From Lachnospiraceae bacterium (lineage in GTDB: Bacteria; Bacillota; Clostridia; Lachnospirales; Lachnospiraceae), in assembly GCA_017477005.1 (NCBI GenBank), contig JAFUXY010000015.1, positions 1 through 10,864 of the forward strand: a stretch of DNA of 10,864 bases. The letters are read 5' to 3'. Made by a program: the position numbers and the translations under genes. Under the pieces are notes generated by a model. It did no database searches, was not told where the DNA came from, and was given only the letters and a program-made list of their open reading frames with translations. This document shows positions 1-7,658 of the stretch, one piece after another (position 1 is the stretch's first letter; each line of letters begins with the position of its first letter).

Positions 1-153
1 AAGTCTACGAAATGCCCTTATTGTCCGACCTGTTCGGCCTATGGTCTCGAGGCAATTCAAAAATATGGGGCGGCCAAAGGTAGTGTTTTGGCGGCTTGGC
101 GTATTTTGCGCTGCAATCCATTCTCAAAGGGAGGCTATGATCCGGTTCCGTAG
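1..153 (+). CDS. yidD: YidD, membrane protein insertion efficiency factor (3' end only)
   Basis: Frame 1 is open from the first base to a TAG at 151-153 and encodes the last 50 residues of YidD. Visible family hallmarks are a Cys-rich start ([15 protein letters not shown]), then KYGAAKGS, then WRILRCNPF and the C-terminal GGYDPVP. YidD proteins are normally about 70-85 residues, so roughly the first third lies outside the window. In other bacteria YidD is a small membrane-associated protein that helps YidC-dependent insertion, and its gene sits between rnpA and yidC. Here yidC starts 31 bases downstream on the same strand, matching that operon. The gene is cut by the window edge; nothing suggests it is broken. 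Confidence 0.93.
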   Translation, partial: KSTKCPYCPTCSAYGLEAIQKYGAAKGSVLAAWRILRCNPFSKGGYDPVP

Positions 154-173
154 GGTAGAAAATTGTTTTGCTT

Positions 174-179
174 GAGGAG
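174..179 (+). promoter_or_regulatory. Ribosome binding site of yidC
   Basis: GAGGAG lies five bases before the ATG at 185. An in-frame GTG at 179 overlaps this motif and would have no site of its own, so the ATG at 185 is the better start. Confidence 0.75.
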
Positions 180-184
180 TGTAT

Positions 185-1447
185 ATGTTGTTTTTGACAT
201 CCTATAATGGCCAAATCCTTGGGCCGATTGCGCGGCTCTTGGGCGCCATTATGAACGCCATTTACGAATTTCTGACAAAGCAGTGCGGTATTACAAACGG
301 CAGTATCGCATTGTCTATCATTATTTTTACAATTTTTATTTATCTGTGTATGTTTCCACTGACGTATCGTCAGCAAAAATTTTCTGTTCTGACTCGCAAG
401 ATGCAGCCAGAGATGAAAGCGATTCAAAAAAAATACAAGGGTCGTCGAGATCAGGCTTCTGTTCAGGCGATGAACGAAGAGACGCAGGCGCTCTACGACA
501 AATATGGTACGAATCCGACAGGTAGCTGTGTGCAGATGGCGATTCAGATGCCGATTTTGTTTGCGCTGTACCGGGTATTTTACAATGTTCCGGCTTATTT
601 GTCGGGAGTCAAGGAAGTTTTTTCTCCTTTGGTGAGTGGCATCATGGAGACGGATAGCTTTCAGGATGCGATGACTTCCTTGCATGAGCAGGCCAATCTG
701 AGAAATGTAGTGGTTGATTTTTCCGTGAAGGACAACCAGGCCTTGTCGAATTATATAGTCGATGTGCTTTACAAACTCCCGGAGCAGGGATGGCAGTGGG
801 TAGCCGAAAAATTTCCGAGTCTTTCTACGGAAATTTCCGGTGTACAGGACAAACTGGCTCAGATCAATTATCTTGGACCGATCAATATTTCCGATACGCC
901 TTGGAATATGGCAAAGACAGGATTGTCGAGTCATGCGTGGGGTCTGATGGTCTGTGCAGTTTTGATCCCTCTTTTGGCGTATTTATCTCAGATGCTCAAT
1001 ATCATGCTGATGCCCACTCAGAGTGGCGGAGATGATGCGATGGCACAGCAGATGCGGACGATGAATCTGATGATGCCTTTGATGTCGGTATTTTTTACCT
1101 TTATTACACCGGCTGGTCTGGGTATTTATTGGATTATTGGCGCAGTGGTGCGTATTGTTCAGCAGTTCTTTTTGAACAAGCATTTTGAGAAGATCGATCT
1201 TGAGGCGATTATAGAAGCCAACAAGGAAAAAGCAGAAAAGAAGGCGGAGAAGAGAGGGATTCATCGCAGTCAGATTATGAATGCTGCGACAATGAATACG
1301 AGATCTTTTTCTGAGAAGGCCAAGGTTGGAACCGGCGATTCAGAAGCTTTGAATAAGGCGGCTGCGTTGAGAGACCAGGCCAAGCCGGGCACGCTGGCCG
1401 CGAAAGCAAATATGGTGAAACGATTCAATGAAAATGCGAAGGATTGA
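185..1447 (+). CDS. yidC: YidC/Oxa1/SpoIIIJ-family membrane protein insertase
   Basis: This encodes 420 residues of a YidC-type insertase, which moves proteins from ribosome or SecYEG into the cytoplasmic membrane. The 60KD_IMP core is clear: a membrane helix around residues 40-58 ending FPLT, the charged cytoplasmic hairpin (KMQPEMKAIQKKYKGRR, about 71-87), the NPTGSC and QMPILFALY segment (about 109-128), and further helices near 250-270 and 292-325 with the PAGLGIYW motif. It lacks the large periplasmic domain of Gram-negative YidC. Instead it carries a loop of about 110 residues between the second and third core helices, a feature I associate with clostridial YidC. The C-terminal 80 residues are very basic, fitting a ribosome-binding tail. 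No lipobox is visible. The position of the conserved groove arginine (E. coli R366) is Tyr53 here. jag follows after 35 bases. Confidence 0.95.
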   Translation: MLFLTSYNGQILGPIARLLGAIMNAIYEFLTKQCGITNGSIALSIIIFTIFIYLCMFPLTYRQQKFSVLTRKMQPEMKAIQKKYKGRRDQASVQAMNEETQALYDKYGTNPTGSCVQMAIQMPILFALYRVFYNVPAYLSGVKEVFSPLVSGIMETDSFQDAMTSLHEQANLRNVVVDFSVKDNQALSNYIVDVLYKLPEQGWQWVAEKFPSLSTEISGVQDKLAQINYLGPINISDTPWNMAKTGLSSHAWGLMVCAVLIPLLAYLSQMLNIMLMPTQSGGDDAMAQQMRTMNLMMPLMSVFFTFITPAGLGIYWIIGAVVRIVQQFFLNKHFEKIDLEAIIEANKEKAEKKAEKRGIHRSQIMNAATMNTRSFSEKAKVGTGDSEALNKAAALRDQAKPGTLAAKANMVKRFNENAKD

Positions 1448-1482
1448 AACGACTGTTTTTCACAGGAAAGGGAGGTTTGAAT

Positions 1483-2271
1483 ATGGCAATGAGGGAATTT
1501 ACTGGGAAAACTGTTGAAGAAGCTCTGACATCTGCGACAATCGAACTGGGTGTGACGAGTGATCGTTTGAATTATGAGATTATTGAAAAAGGGAAGGCAG
1601 GCATTTTTGGCATTGGCGGGAAAAATGCTGTGATTCGAGTCAGTATCAAGGAAGAGGAGCCTGCACCTGCTTCAAAAACCTGGGAACCTGTTGTTGAAAA
1701 ATCGGTTTCTGAACCGACTCCTGTTTCTACAAGTAGAGAGAAGGAGATTGTCTCTGAAAAAACTGGTTCGATTGTTGAAAAAGAATCAGAAGAATTGGAG
1801 CCTATCGATGGAGATGAAGCTATTGCACTGGCAAAGGAGTTTTTGTCTTCTGTATTTCATGCGATGGGTTTGGAAGTCGAGCTAGAGGTTGATTTTGATG
1901 AAGAGAACCTCATGCTTTCCATTGAAATGAGCGGGCCTGAGATGGGAATCATTATTGGAAAGAGGGGACAGACGTTGGATTCTCTGCAATATCTGACAAA
2001 TCTAGCGGTCAACCGCAAGCTTCCTTCGTATGTACGGGTGAAGATGGATACGGAGGATTATCGCAGACGTCGGAAGGCGACTTTGGAGAATTTGGCGAGA
2101 AATGTAGCGTACAAGGTGAAGCGTACTATGCGGCCGATTTCTTTGGAGCCTATGAATCCTTATGAGAGACGAGTGATTCATTATGCGCTGCAGCATGATT
2201 CCTATGTCAAGACAGAAAGCGAAGGAGAAGAGCCCTATCGTCATGTTGTCGTGTCTTTGAAGGAAAAATAA
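1483..2271 (+). CDS. jag: Jag/KhpB (SpoIIIJ-associated) RNA-binding protein
   Basis: This encodes 262 residues with the full three-part Jag layout. An N-terminal Jag_N domain (about 1-55) contains the KGKAGIFGIGGKNAVIRV stretch. A Glu/Ser/Pro-rich linker covers about 56-108. A KH domain has the GKRG loop at 159-162. The C-terminal R3H domain carries the R-x3-H motif at Arg229-His233. In Firmicutes Jag/KhpB binds RNA, pairs with KhpA and influences cell elongation and division; its gene classically follows the yidC homologue. The ATG at 1483 was chosen because GGAAAGGGAGG (1465-1475) ends seven bases before it. The frame is open upstream to a TTG at 1444, but that codon overlaps the yidC stop and lacks a binding site. 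Confidence 0.95.
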   Translation: MAMREFTGKTVEEALTSATIELGVTSDRLNYEIIEKGKAGIFGIGGKNAVIRVSIKEEEPAPASKTWEPVVEKSVSEPTPVSTSREKEIVSEKTGSIVEKESEELEPIDGDEAIALAKEFLSSVFHAMGLEVELEVDFDEENLMLSIEMSGPEMGIIIGKRGQTLDSLQYLTNLAVNRKLPSYVRVKMDTEDYRRRRKATLENLARNVAYKVKRTMRPISLEPMNPYERRVIHYALQHDSYVKTESEGEEPYRHVVVSLKEK

Positions 2272-2346
2272 GAGACTACGGACTTTTTCAATGTTTAGGA
2301 ATCTTCAAAATATCACGTTATTTCTTTTAGGTTTCTTATTGGATAC

Positions 2347-2376
2347 ACCTCGCTATTTTATTAGCGAGGTTTTTTT
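2347..2376 (+). terminator. Intrinsic terminator after jag
   Basis: A perfect 9-bp stem (ACCTCGCTA at 2347-2355 with TAGCGAGGT at 2362-2370) encloses a six-base loop and runs straight into a T-tract at 2370-2376. It should end the yidD-yidC-jag transcript. It lies between jag and mnmE, with the mnmE start only 22 bases beyond, so it might also act as an attenuator for mnmE. Confidence 0.9.
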
Positions 2377-2398
2377 GAAGGATATTAGGTAAAAAAGC

Positions 2399-3823
2399 AT
2401 GTTTATGTTTAGTGGAGAAGATACAATAGCGGCTGTTGCAACTGGTATGGGAAATGCTGGCATCGGTATTATTCGGGTGAGCGGTGATCAGGCAATTTTT
2501 GCTGTGGATCGTATTTTTCGAGGTAGAATTTCGCTATGCGATTTGGAATCCCATAGTCTTTTGTATGGTCATATAGTTGACCAAGAAGAAATCATTGATG
2601 AGGTTTTGGTGACGGTTTTTGTGGCGCCTCGTTCTTATACAAGAGAAGATGTGGTAGAAATTTCTTCGCATGGCGGCGCTATTGTGATGCAGCGAATTTT
2701 GAATTTGGTGCTTTCTCAAAACATTCGCTTGGCAGAGCCAGGCGAGTTCACCAAGCGCGCTTTCTTAAATGGCCGAATCGATCTGGCACAGGCAGAATCA
2801 GTAATGGATATCATTGCATCCGACAATGAACAGATGCTTTCCAATTCTCTACGTCAATTAGATGGGGAATTATCAGAAGAAATTCGAAATCTGCGAGAAA
2901 GAATCCTGCACGAAACGGCTTTTATCGAGGCAGCATTAGACGATCCGGAGCATTATGATTTGGAGGACTATGCACCTCATTTGTTGGAATGCGTCAAAGA
3001 TTGGCGGTCGGAAATTTCTTCACTTTTGGCTTCATCGAAGCAGGGTAGGATACTTAGAAATGGAATTCGTACAGTCATTGTTGGAAAGCCAAATGCGGGA
3101 AAATCTTCCTTATTAAATGCGTTGGCCAAATCAGAAAGAGCCATTGTGACAGAAATACCTGGTACAACACGAGATACGATCGAGGAAAAAGTGCGATTTG
3201 AAGATATGGTTTTGGTTCTGATTGATACGGCTGGTATCCGGGATACAGACAATCTCGTTGAACAGATAGGAGTGGAACGGAGTCTATCGGCATTGGAATC
3301 GGCGGATATGATCTTGTTTGTAATGGATATCAGCCAGCCCTTGTCTGATGAGGATGTGGCGATTATTCAAAGGTTGAATTTTGAAAAGACGATTCCTTTA
3401 TTTAATAAGGTGGATTTGATAGAAGCTTTAGGTAATGGTTCTTCTGAAATTTTATCCACATATCAACAATTTTTAGTGGATCATGCGCTCCCTATGGATT
3501 GGATTGATCGAGGTGTTTTTCTTTCGGCAAAGCAGAGAAGGGGGTTTGCAGAGTTAGCTACAGAGATAAAATGTCGATTACAGTTGGATATTGTGGATAA
3601 GTCTGTGGATATCTTGATAACAAGTGAACGGCATGCCAAATTATTGCGTGATGCGGATGTGAGTATGTCGCATGTGGAAAACTCTATTTCCTGTGGATTA
3701 CCGGAAGATTTTTATACGGTGGATTTGATGGAGGCCTACACAGCGCTCGGTTCTATTCTTGGTGAAGAAGTAGAAGACGATTTGGTGGATAAAGTGTTTC
3801 GAGATTTTTGTATGGGTAAATGA
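2399..3823 (+). CDS. mnmE: MnmE, tRNA U34 modification GTPase
   Basis: This encodes 474 residues, close to the usual MnmE size (about 450-465). With MnmG, MnmE builds the 5-carboxymethylaminomethyl group on wobble uridine 34 of certain tRNAs, using methylene-tetrahydrofolate, GTP and K+. The N-terminal tetrahydrofolate-binding domain (about 1-120) shows DTIAAVATG, GIGIIRVSG and EPGEFTKRAFLNG. The helical domain is interrupted by a complete G domain: P-loop GKPNAGKS at 229-236, PGTTRDT for G2 and the K-loop, DTAG at 276-279, NKVD at 336-339. The protein ends in FCMGK, the catalytic C-(I/L/M)-G-K tail. The start is ATG 2399; a second in-frame ATG lies at 2405, and an AGG at 2387-2389 suits the first. 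No clear promoter of its own was found. It converges on rsmG, with 17 bases between the stops. Confidence 0.97.
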   Translation: MFMFSGEDTIAAVATGMGNAGIGIIRVSGDQAIFAVDRIFRGRISLCDLESHSLLYGHIVDQEEIIDEVLVTVFVAPRSYTREDVVEISSHGGAIVMQRILNLVLSQNIRLAEPGEFTKRAFLNGRIDLAQAESVMDIIASDNEQMLSNSLRQLDGELSEEIRNLRERILHETAFIEAALDDPEHYDLEDYAPHLLECVKDWRSEISSLLASSKQGRILRNGIRTVIVGKPNAGKSSLLNALAKSERAIVTEIPGTTRDTIEEKVRFEDMVLVLIDTAGIRDTDNLVEQIGVERSLSALESADMILFVMDISQPLSDEDVAIIQRLNFEKTIPLFNKVDLIEALGNGSSEILSTYQQFLVDHALPMDWIDRGVFLSAKQRRGFAELATEIKCRLQLDIVDKSVDILITSERHAKLLRDADVSMSHVENSISCGLPEDFYTVDLMEAYTALGSILGEEVEDDLVDKVFRDFCMGK

Positions 3824-3840
3824 ATTTTTTTCCAGGGTTC

Positions 3841-4608
3841 CTATAAGGGATGTTTTGACGGCATACCGGCTTGGCGTGGGTATTTTTTCATGGTTGGCCT
3901 TGTCTTTTGGATTACAACGAGTGTTCTGTTGATATTTTCATCAACTTCCAAATTATTCGCTTTAGTTGATGGTAATGTAAACTCATAGGCAGTACATAGC
4001 TTTCCACCAAGTTCTTTGATTGCATGTTTGGCTTGATGAATTTCTTCTTTCGCGTCTCCTCCTTTATAGGAAATGAAATAACCTCCGGTTTGTACAAATG
4101 GAAGAGCGTATTCAGCCAGGGTCGAAAGATTGGCAACAGCTCGACTTAGACATAGATGATAGGTTTCTCGTTTTCCGTTTTGTCTGGCCAATTCTTCGGC
4201 TCTTGCATGAATGGGAGAAATATTTGTTATGGAAAGATCTGCCGCTGCTTCGTTTATAAAGGCAATGCGTTTTTTTAAGGAATCGAGGAGAGTGTAGCTT
4301 GCCTCTGGAAAAAACACAGCGAGTGGAATCCCCGGGAATCCGGCCCCTGTACCAAGGTCTAATATTTTGGCATTGCTTTGATAGAGAGAAGAAATACTAT
4401 TTTTTATAATGTCTTTTAATAAATAGACAGACAAGGAGTCTAATAGATGCTTGACTAAAAAGGCGTCAAAATCCGTAATCCTCGTCAAATTCACAGATTT
4501 ATTTTTTTCAATGAGTATTTCATAGAAGCGGTAAATTTTCCCGGCCTGTTCATCTGTACAATCCAGTCCTATGGTGGCGAGGACTTGCTGTATTTTTTTT
4601 TCGTACAT
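3841..4608 (-). CDS. rsmG: RsmG (GidB), 16S rRNA G527 N7-methyltransferase
   Basis: This encodes 255 residues, slightly longer than the typical 210-240. RsmG uses S-adenosylmethionine to methylate guanosine 527 (E. coli numbering) of 16S rRNA; its loss gives low-level streptomycin resistance in other bacteria. Visible motifs are NLTRITD and the HLLDSL helix (about 40-59), SAM motif I DLGTGAGFPGIPLA (84-97), LLDSLKKR (107-114), SRAVANLSTLAEYALPF (155-171), and the typical basic tail ending KYPRQAGMPSKHPL. The ribosome binding site is weak (AAGAGAA before the ATG). The gene lies opposite to mnmE and mnmG rather than downstream of mnmG as in many Firmicutes. It follows the CPBP protease gene on the same strand by 68 bases, with no visible terminator between, so the two may be cotranscribed. 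Confidence 0.95.
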   Translation of the reverse strand: MYEKKIQQVLATIGLDCTDEQAGKIYRFYEILIEKNKSVNLTRITDFDAFLVKHLLDSLSVYLLKDIIKNSISSLYQSNAKILDLGTGAGFPGIPLAVFFPEASYTLLDSLKKRIAFINEAAADLSITNISPIHARAEELARQNGKRETYHLCLSRAVANLSTLAEYALPFVQTGGYFISYKGGDAKEEIHQAKHAIKELGGKLCTAYEFTLPSTKANNLEVDENINRTLVVIQKTRPTMKKYPRQAGMPSKHPL

Positions 4609-4677
4609 AGTGATTCTCTTTCTTATTCCTCAATCGACGATGCTATCAATGCTGCCTTATTTGGATGTCTAATTTAT

Positions 4678-5349
4678 TCAACCTGTAAAATAGGACAAGA
4701 TCAGGGCCAAAGTATTGTAGCCAGCATGTACCAAAATATTCAGGATCAAATTTTGGCGGTTCATATAGAGACCTCCCAATACAAGTGCAATGAAAAAGTA
4801 AGCCAGGAAAGCACCAAGTGCAAACTCTACGGTATGAGCCAATGCAAATAAGGCGGATGAGATCAATATCATACAAATTCCCACGAATCCCTTTCGATTT
4901 TTGATCATAGCACATCGAAAAACCGATTCCTCTGTGATTGGCGCTGCAATGACGGCCATATAGGTTGTGAAATAAAAATTGGTGTCCTTCAGATGATTCA
5001 AATAGGTTTGATTGGTGGTAGTAGAAGAGTGGTCAATTTGTTGAATAAAGATTCCTCCAATAATCGACGCACCATATACCATCAAAATGAGCGGAATGAC
5101 CATAGCTAGTAGCTGTCCCATTCCCTGTATGTCCGTTGCTATTTTTTTGTGGTAATAAATAATCGAAAAGAGTGGAAGAAAAAAATAGATGAACATATTG
5201 ATATACAATGCGATTACATTTTCCGGAAGGGAAGGGATGAGTCCGTTTTTTGACAAAAGCATCAGCCCCATAGCGATAGGATAGGGCAGTATAATAGAAG
5301 TCAGTATATAAATAACGATAATCGGGATGGATTTTGGTTGTGTATTCAT
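4678..5349 (-). CDS. CPBP family intramembrane glutamic endopeptidase
   Basis: This encodes 223 residues of a hydrophobic, multi-helix membrane protein with the CPBP (Abi/Rce1-like, PF02517) signature in its C-terminal half: EExxxR at Glu140-Glu141-Arg145, FxxxH at Phe168-His172, and NxxxHxxxN at Asn204-His208-Asn212. The family includes Rce1 and bacterial enzymes linked to bacteriocin self-immunity, but the substrate here cannot be told. About six or seven membrane helices are likely. The ATG at 5349 is preferred: AGGAAAG lies six bases upstream and a reverse-strand promoter would start transcription near 5392. The frame is open to an ATG at 5391, but that codon has no binding site and would sit at the transcript's first bases. 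It is transcribed divergently from the 55-aa gene and heads toward rsmG. Confidence 0.88.
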   Translation of the reverse strand: MNTQPKSIPIIVIYILTSIILPYPIAMGLMLLSKNGLIPSLPENVIALYINMFIYFFLPLFSIIYYHKKIATDIQGMGQLLAMVIPLILMVYGASIIGGIFIQQIDHSSTTTNQTYLNHLKDTNFYFTTYMAVIAAPITEESVFRCAMIKNRKGFVGICMILISSALFALAHTVEFALGAFLAYFFIALVLGGLYMNRQNLILNILVHAGYNTLALILSYFTG

Positions 5350-5355
5350 AGATCG

Positions 5356-5362
5356 CTTTCCT
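5356..5362 (-). promoter_or_regulatory. Ribosome binding site of the CPBP gene
   Basis: Read on the reverse strand, AGGAAAG ends six bases before the ATG at 5349. It decides the start in favour of this ATG over the in-frame ATG at 5391. Confidence 0.6.
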
Positions 5363-5398
5363 GATTCGAGTTTTGTTTTAATATTAAACATCTAACGT

Positions 5399-5428
5399 AT
5401 TTTACAATGTTTATAACTATTCCGTCAA
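5399..5428 (-). promoter_or_regulatory. Probable sigma-A promoter for CPBP-rsmG
   Basis: On the reverse strand, TTGACG (+ strand 5423-5428) is followed after 18 bases by TAAAAT (5399-5404). Each hexamer differs from consensus at one position. Transcription would begin near 5392, leaving a leader of about 43 bases before the ATG at 5349. Confidence 0.55.
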
Positions 5429-5429
5429 G

Positions 5430-5443
5430 CTATACTCGTATAG
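5430..5443. promoter_or_regulatory. Palindrome between divergent promoters, possible operator
   Basis: CTATAC, a two-base centre, then GTATAG form a perfect 6-bp inverted repeat. It lies one base upstream of the reverse-strand -35 and ten bases upstream of the forward -35. That suits a dimeric regulator acting on one or both promoters. No regulator gene is next to it, so the role is inferred from position and symmetry alone. Confidence 0.4.
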
Positions 5444-5453
5444 TCACGAAAGT

Positions 5454-5482
5454 TTGACAGTATTTGTGTTTCAGTGTATATT
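5454..5482 (+). promoter_or_regulatory. Sigma-A promoter for the orf55-mnmG-coiled-coil operon
   Basis: A perfect TTGACA (5454-5459) is spaced 17 bases from TATATT (5477-5482), one mismatch from the consensus -10. Transcription should begin near 5489, giving a leader of about 54 bases before the ATG at 5543. Confidence 0.75.
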
Positions 5483-5542
5483 TTTTGGAAGAAACTATTT
5501 TTTAGGAAAACGATTGATTTTACATAGAATGGAGGTATATTT

Positions 5543-5710
5543 ATGGCAATAAATGTACAGGAATACTATGGAAGGTTGTTTGACCAATTGGAAATAGTGG
5601 AGCGTATCGAGGAATCATTGAATGAAAGTGTGGAAATTGCTCGTGCAGAAATAGAGCGTCAGAAACGAAACATCAATCGGAAGTTGTATCAAAATCCTCC
5701 TTTGTACTAG
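5543..5710 (+). CDS. Small protein of unknown function, 55 aa
   Basis: This is an ATG-started gene with a strong ribosome binding site, GGAGG (5531-5535), seven bases upstream, and a near-consensus promoter further up. The product begins MAINVQEYYGRLFDQLEIVE and ends NRKLYQNPPLY. The middle is charged and rich in Glu, Arg and Ile/Leu, so one or two amphipathic helices or a short coiled coil are likely. There is no signal peptide, membrane segment or metal-binding Cys/His set. I do not recognise the family. It ends 33 bases before mnmG and appears to be the first gene of that operon. Good expression signals make it a likely real gene rather than a chance frame. Confidence 0.7.
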   Translation: MAINVQEYYGRLFDQLEIVERIEESLNESVEIARAEIERQKRNINRKLYQNPPLY

Positions 5711-5743
5711 AACACTGAGGATGAATAAAGAAGGCGATAGAAA

Positions 5744-7630
5744 ATGAAACAAAAATTGGAAGAATCGTATGACATTGTTGTAGTGGGAGCGGGGCATGCG
5801 GGCTGTGAGGCGGCCTTGGCTTCTGCTAGACTCGGTCTTTCTACTATATTATTTACGATCAGTATGGACTCGGTGGCGATGATGCCCTGCAATCCATCTA
5901 TTGGTGGTAGTTCCAAAGGACATCTGGTTCGCGAAGTGGATGCCTTGGGCGGAGAGATGGGAAAAGTGATTGACTGTACCTTTTTGCAGTCAAAAATGTT
6001 GAACCGTTCCAAAGGTCCGGCTGTTCACTCATTACGAGCACAGGCGGACAAATTGATGTACTCGATTGAAATGCGAAAACGTCTGCAATACACTAAGAAT
6101 TTGACATTGCGGCAGGCAGAAGTGGCAGAGGTGGTTGCTTCTTCAGATGGAAAAGCTGTCTCCGGCGTCAAGACTGTTTCGGGTGCCTTTTATCATGCAA
6201 AAGCGGTGATACTTTGTACCGGAACTTATTTGAATGCTCGTTGTCTGTATGGAGATGTGATTGAACAGACCGGACCGAATGGATTGAAGGCAGCGACTCA
6301 TTTAACCAATTCGTTGCTCCAGTTGGGTATTCGGATGCAGCGTTTCAAGACAGGAACTCCGGCGAGGGTGGATCGTCGTTCTCTTGATTTTGACAAAATG
6401 GTCGAACAATTTGGAGATGAAGTGATTACTCCTTTTTCGTTTTCGACAGATCCGGCTTCAATTCAAAAAGAACAGGTGAGTTGTTATCTGACATATACAA
6501 ATGAAAAAACTCATGAGATTATTCGAGCACATTTAGACGAGTCTCCAATGTATGGTGGCGTGATTGAAGGAACTGGACCACGATATTGTCCTTCGATTGA
6601 GGACAAGGTGGTCAAGTTTTCTGATAAAGATCAACATCAGCTTTTCATTGAGCCAGAGGGTGTGCACACAAATGAGATGTATATTGCCGGGATGAGTTCA
6701 TCGATGCCTGAGTTTGTGCAGCATGAGATGATCCATACGGTTCCTGGTATGGAGCATGCCGAGATTGTTCGAAATGCATATGCGATTGAGTACGATTGTA
6801 TAGAGCCGGATCAGCTGCTGCCGACTTTGGAATGCAAGGCGATACGAGGTTTGTTTTCCGGTGGGCAGTTCAACGGCAGCAGTGGTTATGAGGAGGCGGC
6901 GGCGCAGGGAATTGTTTGTGGAATCAATGCGGCGCGGTTTGTGCTGGGACTAGAGCCTATTACTATTGACCGTTCGCAAGGGTATATCGGCGTGTTGATC
7001 GATGATTTGGTCACAAAGGAAAATCATGAGCCGTATCGGATGATGACCTCGAGAGCGGAATATCGTCTGCTGCTGCGACAAGACAATGCCGATTTGCGCT
7101 TGACTCCATTGGGTCACGAAGTTGGGCTTGTGGACGACAATCAATTTGAAGCCTTGGTTGAAAAGAAAGATCAAATCGAGTCAGAGGTAATGCGTTTGGG
7201 GCGAGTAGTAGTTGGTGCAAATCAAAAAGTGAATTCTTTGTTGGAAGAACTTGGCTCTGCGCCGCTTGATACGGGGGTAACATTATCTGATTTGGTGAAG
7301 CGTCCTGAATTAAACTATGATTTACTTTCAGCGTTGGATAGGGATCGGCCTGATTTAACAGACGATGTTAGAGAACAAGTCAACATTCAGGTGAAATATG
7401 CTGGTTATATAGATCGGCAGAAAAAACAGGTAGAACGATTCAAAAAACTAGAGAATAAACTTATACCAGAAGATATTGATTATGGAAAGGTTTCTTCTCT
7501 ACGTTTGGAGGCGAGGCAAAAATTGGCTAATCTTCGTCCACAAAATATTGGTCAGGCTTCGAGAATTTCAGGAGTTTCGCCTGCGGATATTTCTGTGCTG
7601 CTGGTGTATCTGGAAGGCTATAGGAGATAA
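5744..7630 (+). CDS. mnmG: MnmG (GidA), FAD-dependent tRNA U34 modification protein
   Basis: This encodes 628 residues, normal for the long MnmG form. MnmG binds FAD and NADH and works in a complex with MnmE to install the (carboxymethyl)aminomethyl group at C5 of tRNA wobble U34. The N-terminal Rossmann motif [10 protein letters not shown] sits at 15-24, followed by PCNPSIGG with Cys49 and [15 protein letters not shown]. The second conserved cysteine region, [11 protein letters not shown] with Cys282, is present. The FAD-binding C-half shows [14 protein letters not shown] and [21 protein letters not shown]. The GidA-associated C-terminal helical domain includes YAGYIDRQ and the [19 protein letters not shown] end. 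AAGAAGG at 5728-5733 serves the ATG at 5744. mnmE is about 1.9 kb upstream, separated by the reverse-strand rsmG-CPBP pair. Confidence 0.97.
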   Translation: MKQKLEESYDIVVVGAGHAGCEAALASARLGLSTILFTISMDSVAMMPCNPSIGGSSKGHLVREVDALGGEMGKVIDCTFLQSKMLNRSKGPAVHSLRAQADKLMYSIEMRKRLQYTKNLTLRQAEVAEVVASSDGKAVSGVKTVSGAFYHAKAVILCTGTYLNARCLYGDVIEQTGPNGLKAATHLTNSLLQLGIRMQRFKTGTPARVDRRSLDFDKMVEQFGDEVITPFSFSTDPASIQKEQVSCYLTYTNEKTHEIIRAHLDESPMYGGVIEGTGPRYCPSIEDKVVKFSDKDQHQLFIEPEGVHTNEMYIAGMSSSMPEFVQHEMIHTVPGMEHAEIVRNAYAIEYDCIEPDQLLPTLECKAIRGLFSGGQFNGSSGYEEAAAQGIVCGINAARFVLGLEPITIDRSQGYIGVLIDDLVTKENHEPYRMMTSRAEYRLLLRQDNADLRLTPLGHEVGLVDDNQFEALVEKKDQIESEVMRLGRVVVGANQKVNSLLEELGSAPLDTGVTLSDLVKRPELNYDLLSALDRDRPDLTDDVREQVNIQVKYAGYIDRQKKQVERFKKLENKLIPEDIDYGKVSSLRLEARQKLANLRPQNIGQASRISGVSPADISVLLVYLEGYRR

Positions 7631-7646
7631 ACAAAATATTGTAGTA

Positions 7647-7652
7647 GGGGGG
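7647..7652 (+). promoter_or_regulatory. Ribosome binding site selecting a TTG start
   Basis: A GGGGGG run followed by AAG lies six bases before TTG 7659. It is the only good site in the short space after mnmG, and no ATG or GTG in this frame is near. Confidence 0.6.
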
Positions 7653-7658
7653 AAGAAT

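Noticed and set aside
5..934. Reverse-strand open frame of 309 codons
   Set aside because: It is antisense to yidD and yidC, both identified by strong family motifs. Its product is rich in His, Arg and Asn and has no recognisable domain.
983..1264. Reverse-strand open frame of 93 codons within yidC
   Set aside because: It is a shadow of the yidC frame; the forward product is clearly conserved and this one is not.
5350..5391. Fourteen-residue N-terminal extension of the CPBP protease from ATG 5391
   Set aside because: There is no ribosome binding site, the likely transcription start falls at that codon, and the first membrane helix follows naturally from the ATG at 5349.
5721..5747. Eight-codon leader peptide overlapping the mnmG start by ATGA
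   Set aside because: GAGG directly abuts its ATG with no spacing, and the sequence serves better as the mnmG ribosome binding region. There are no regulatory codons of note.
7476..7658. Extended N-terminus of the coiled-coil gene inside mnmG
   Set aside because: These codons are the mnmG C-terminal region read out of frame. They translate to a Cys/Trp-rich stretch unlike the charged protein that follows, and a good ribosome binding site precedes TTG 7659.
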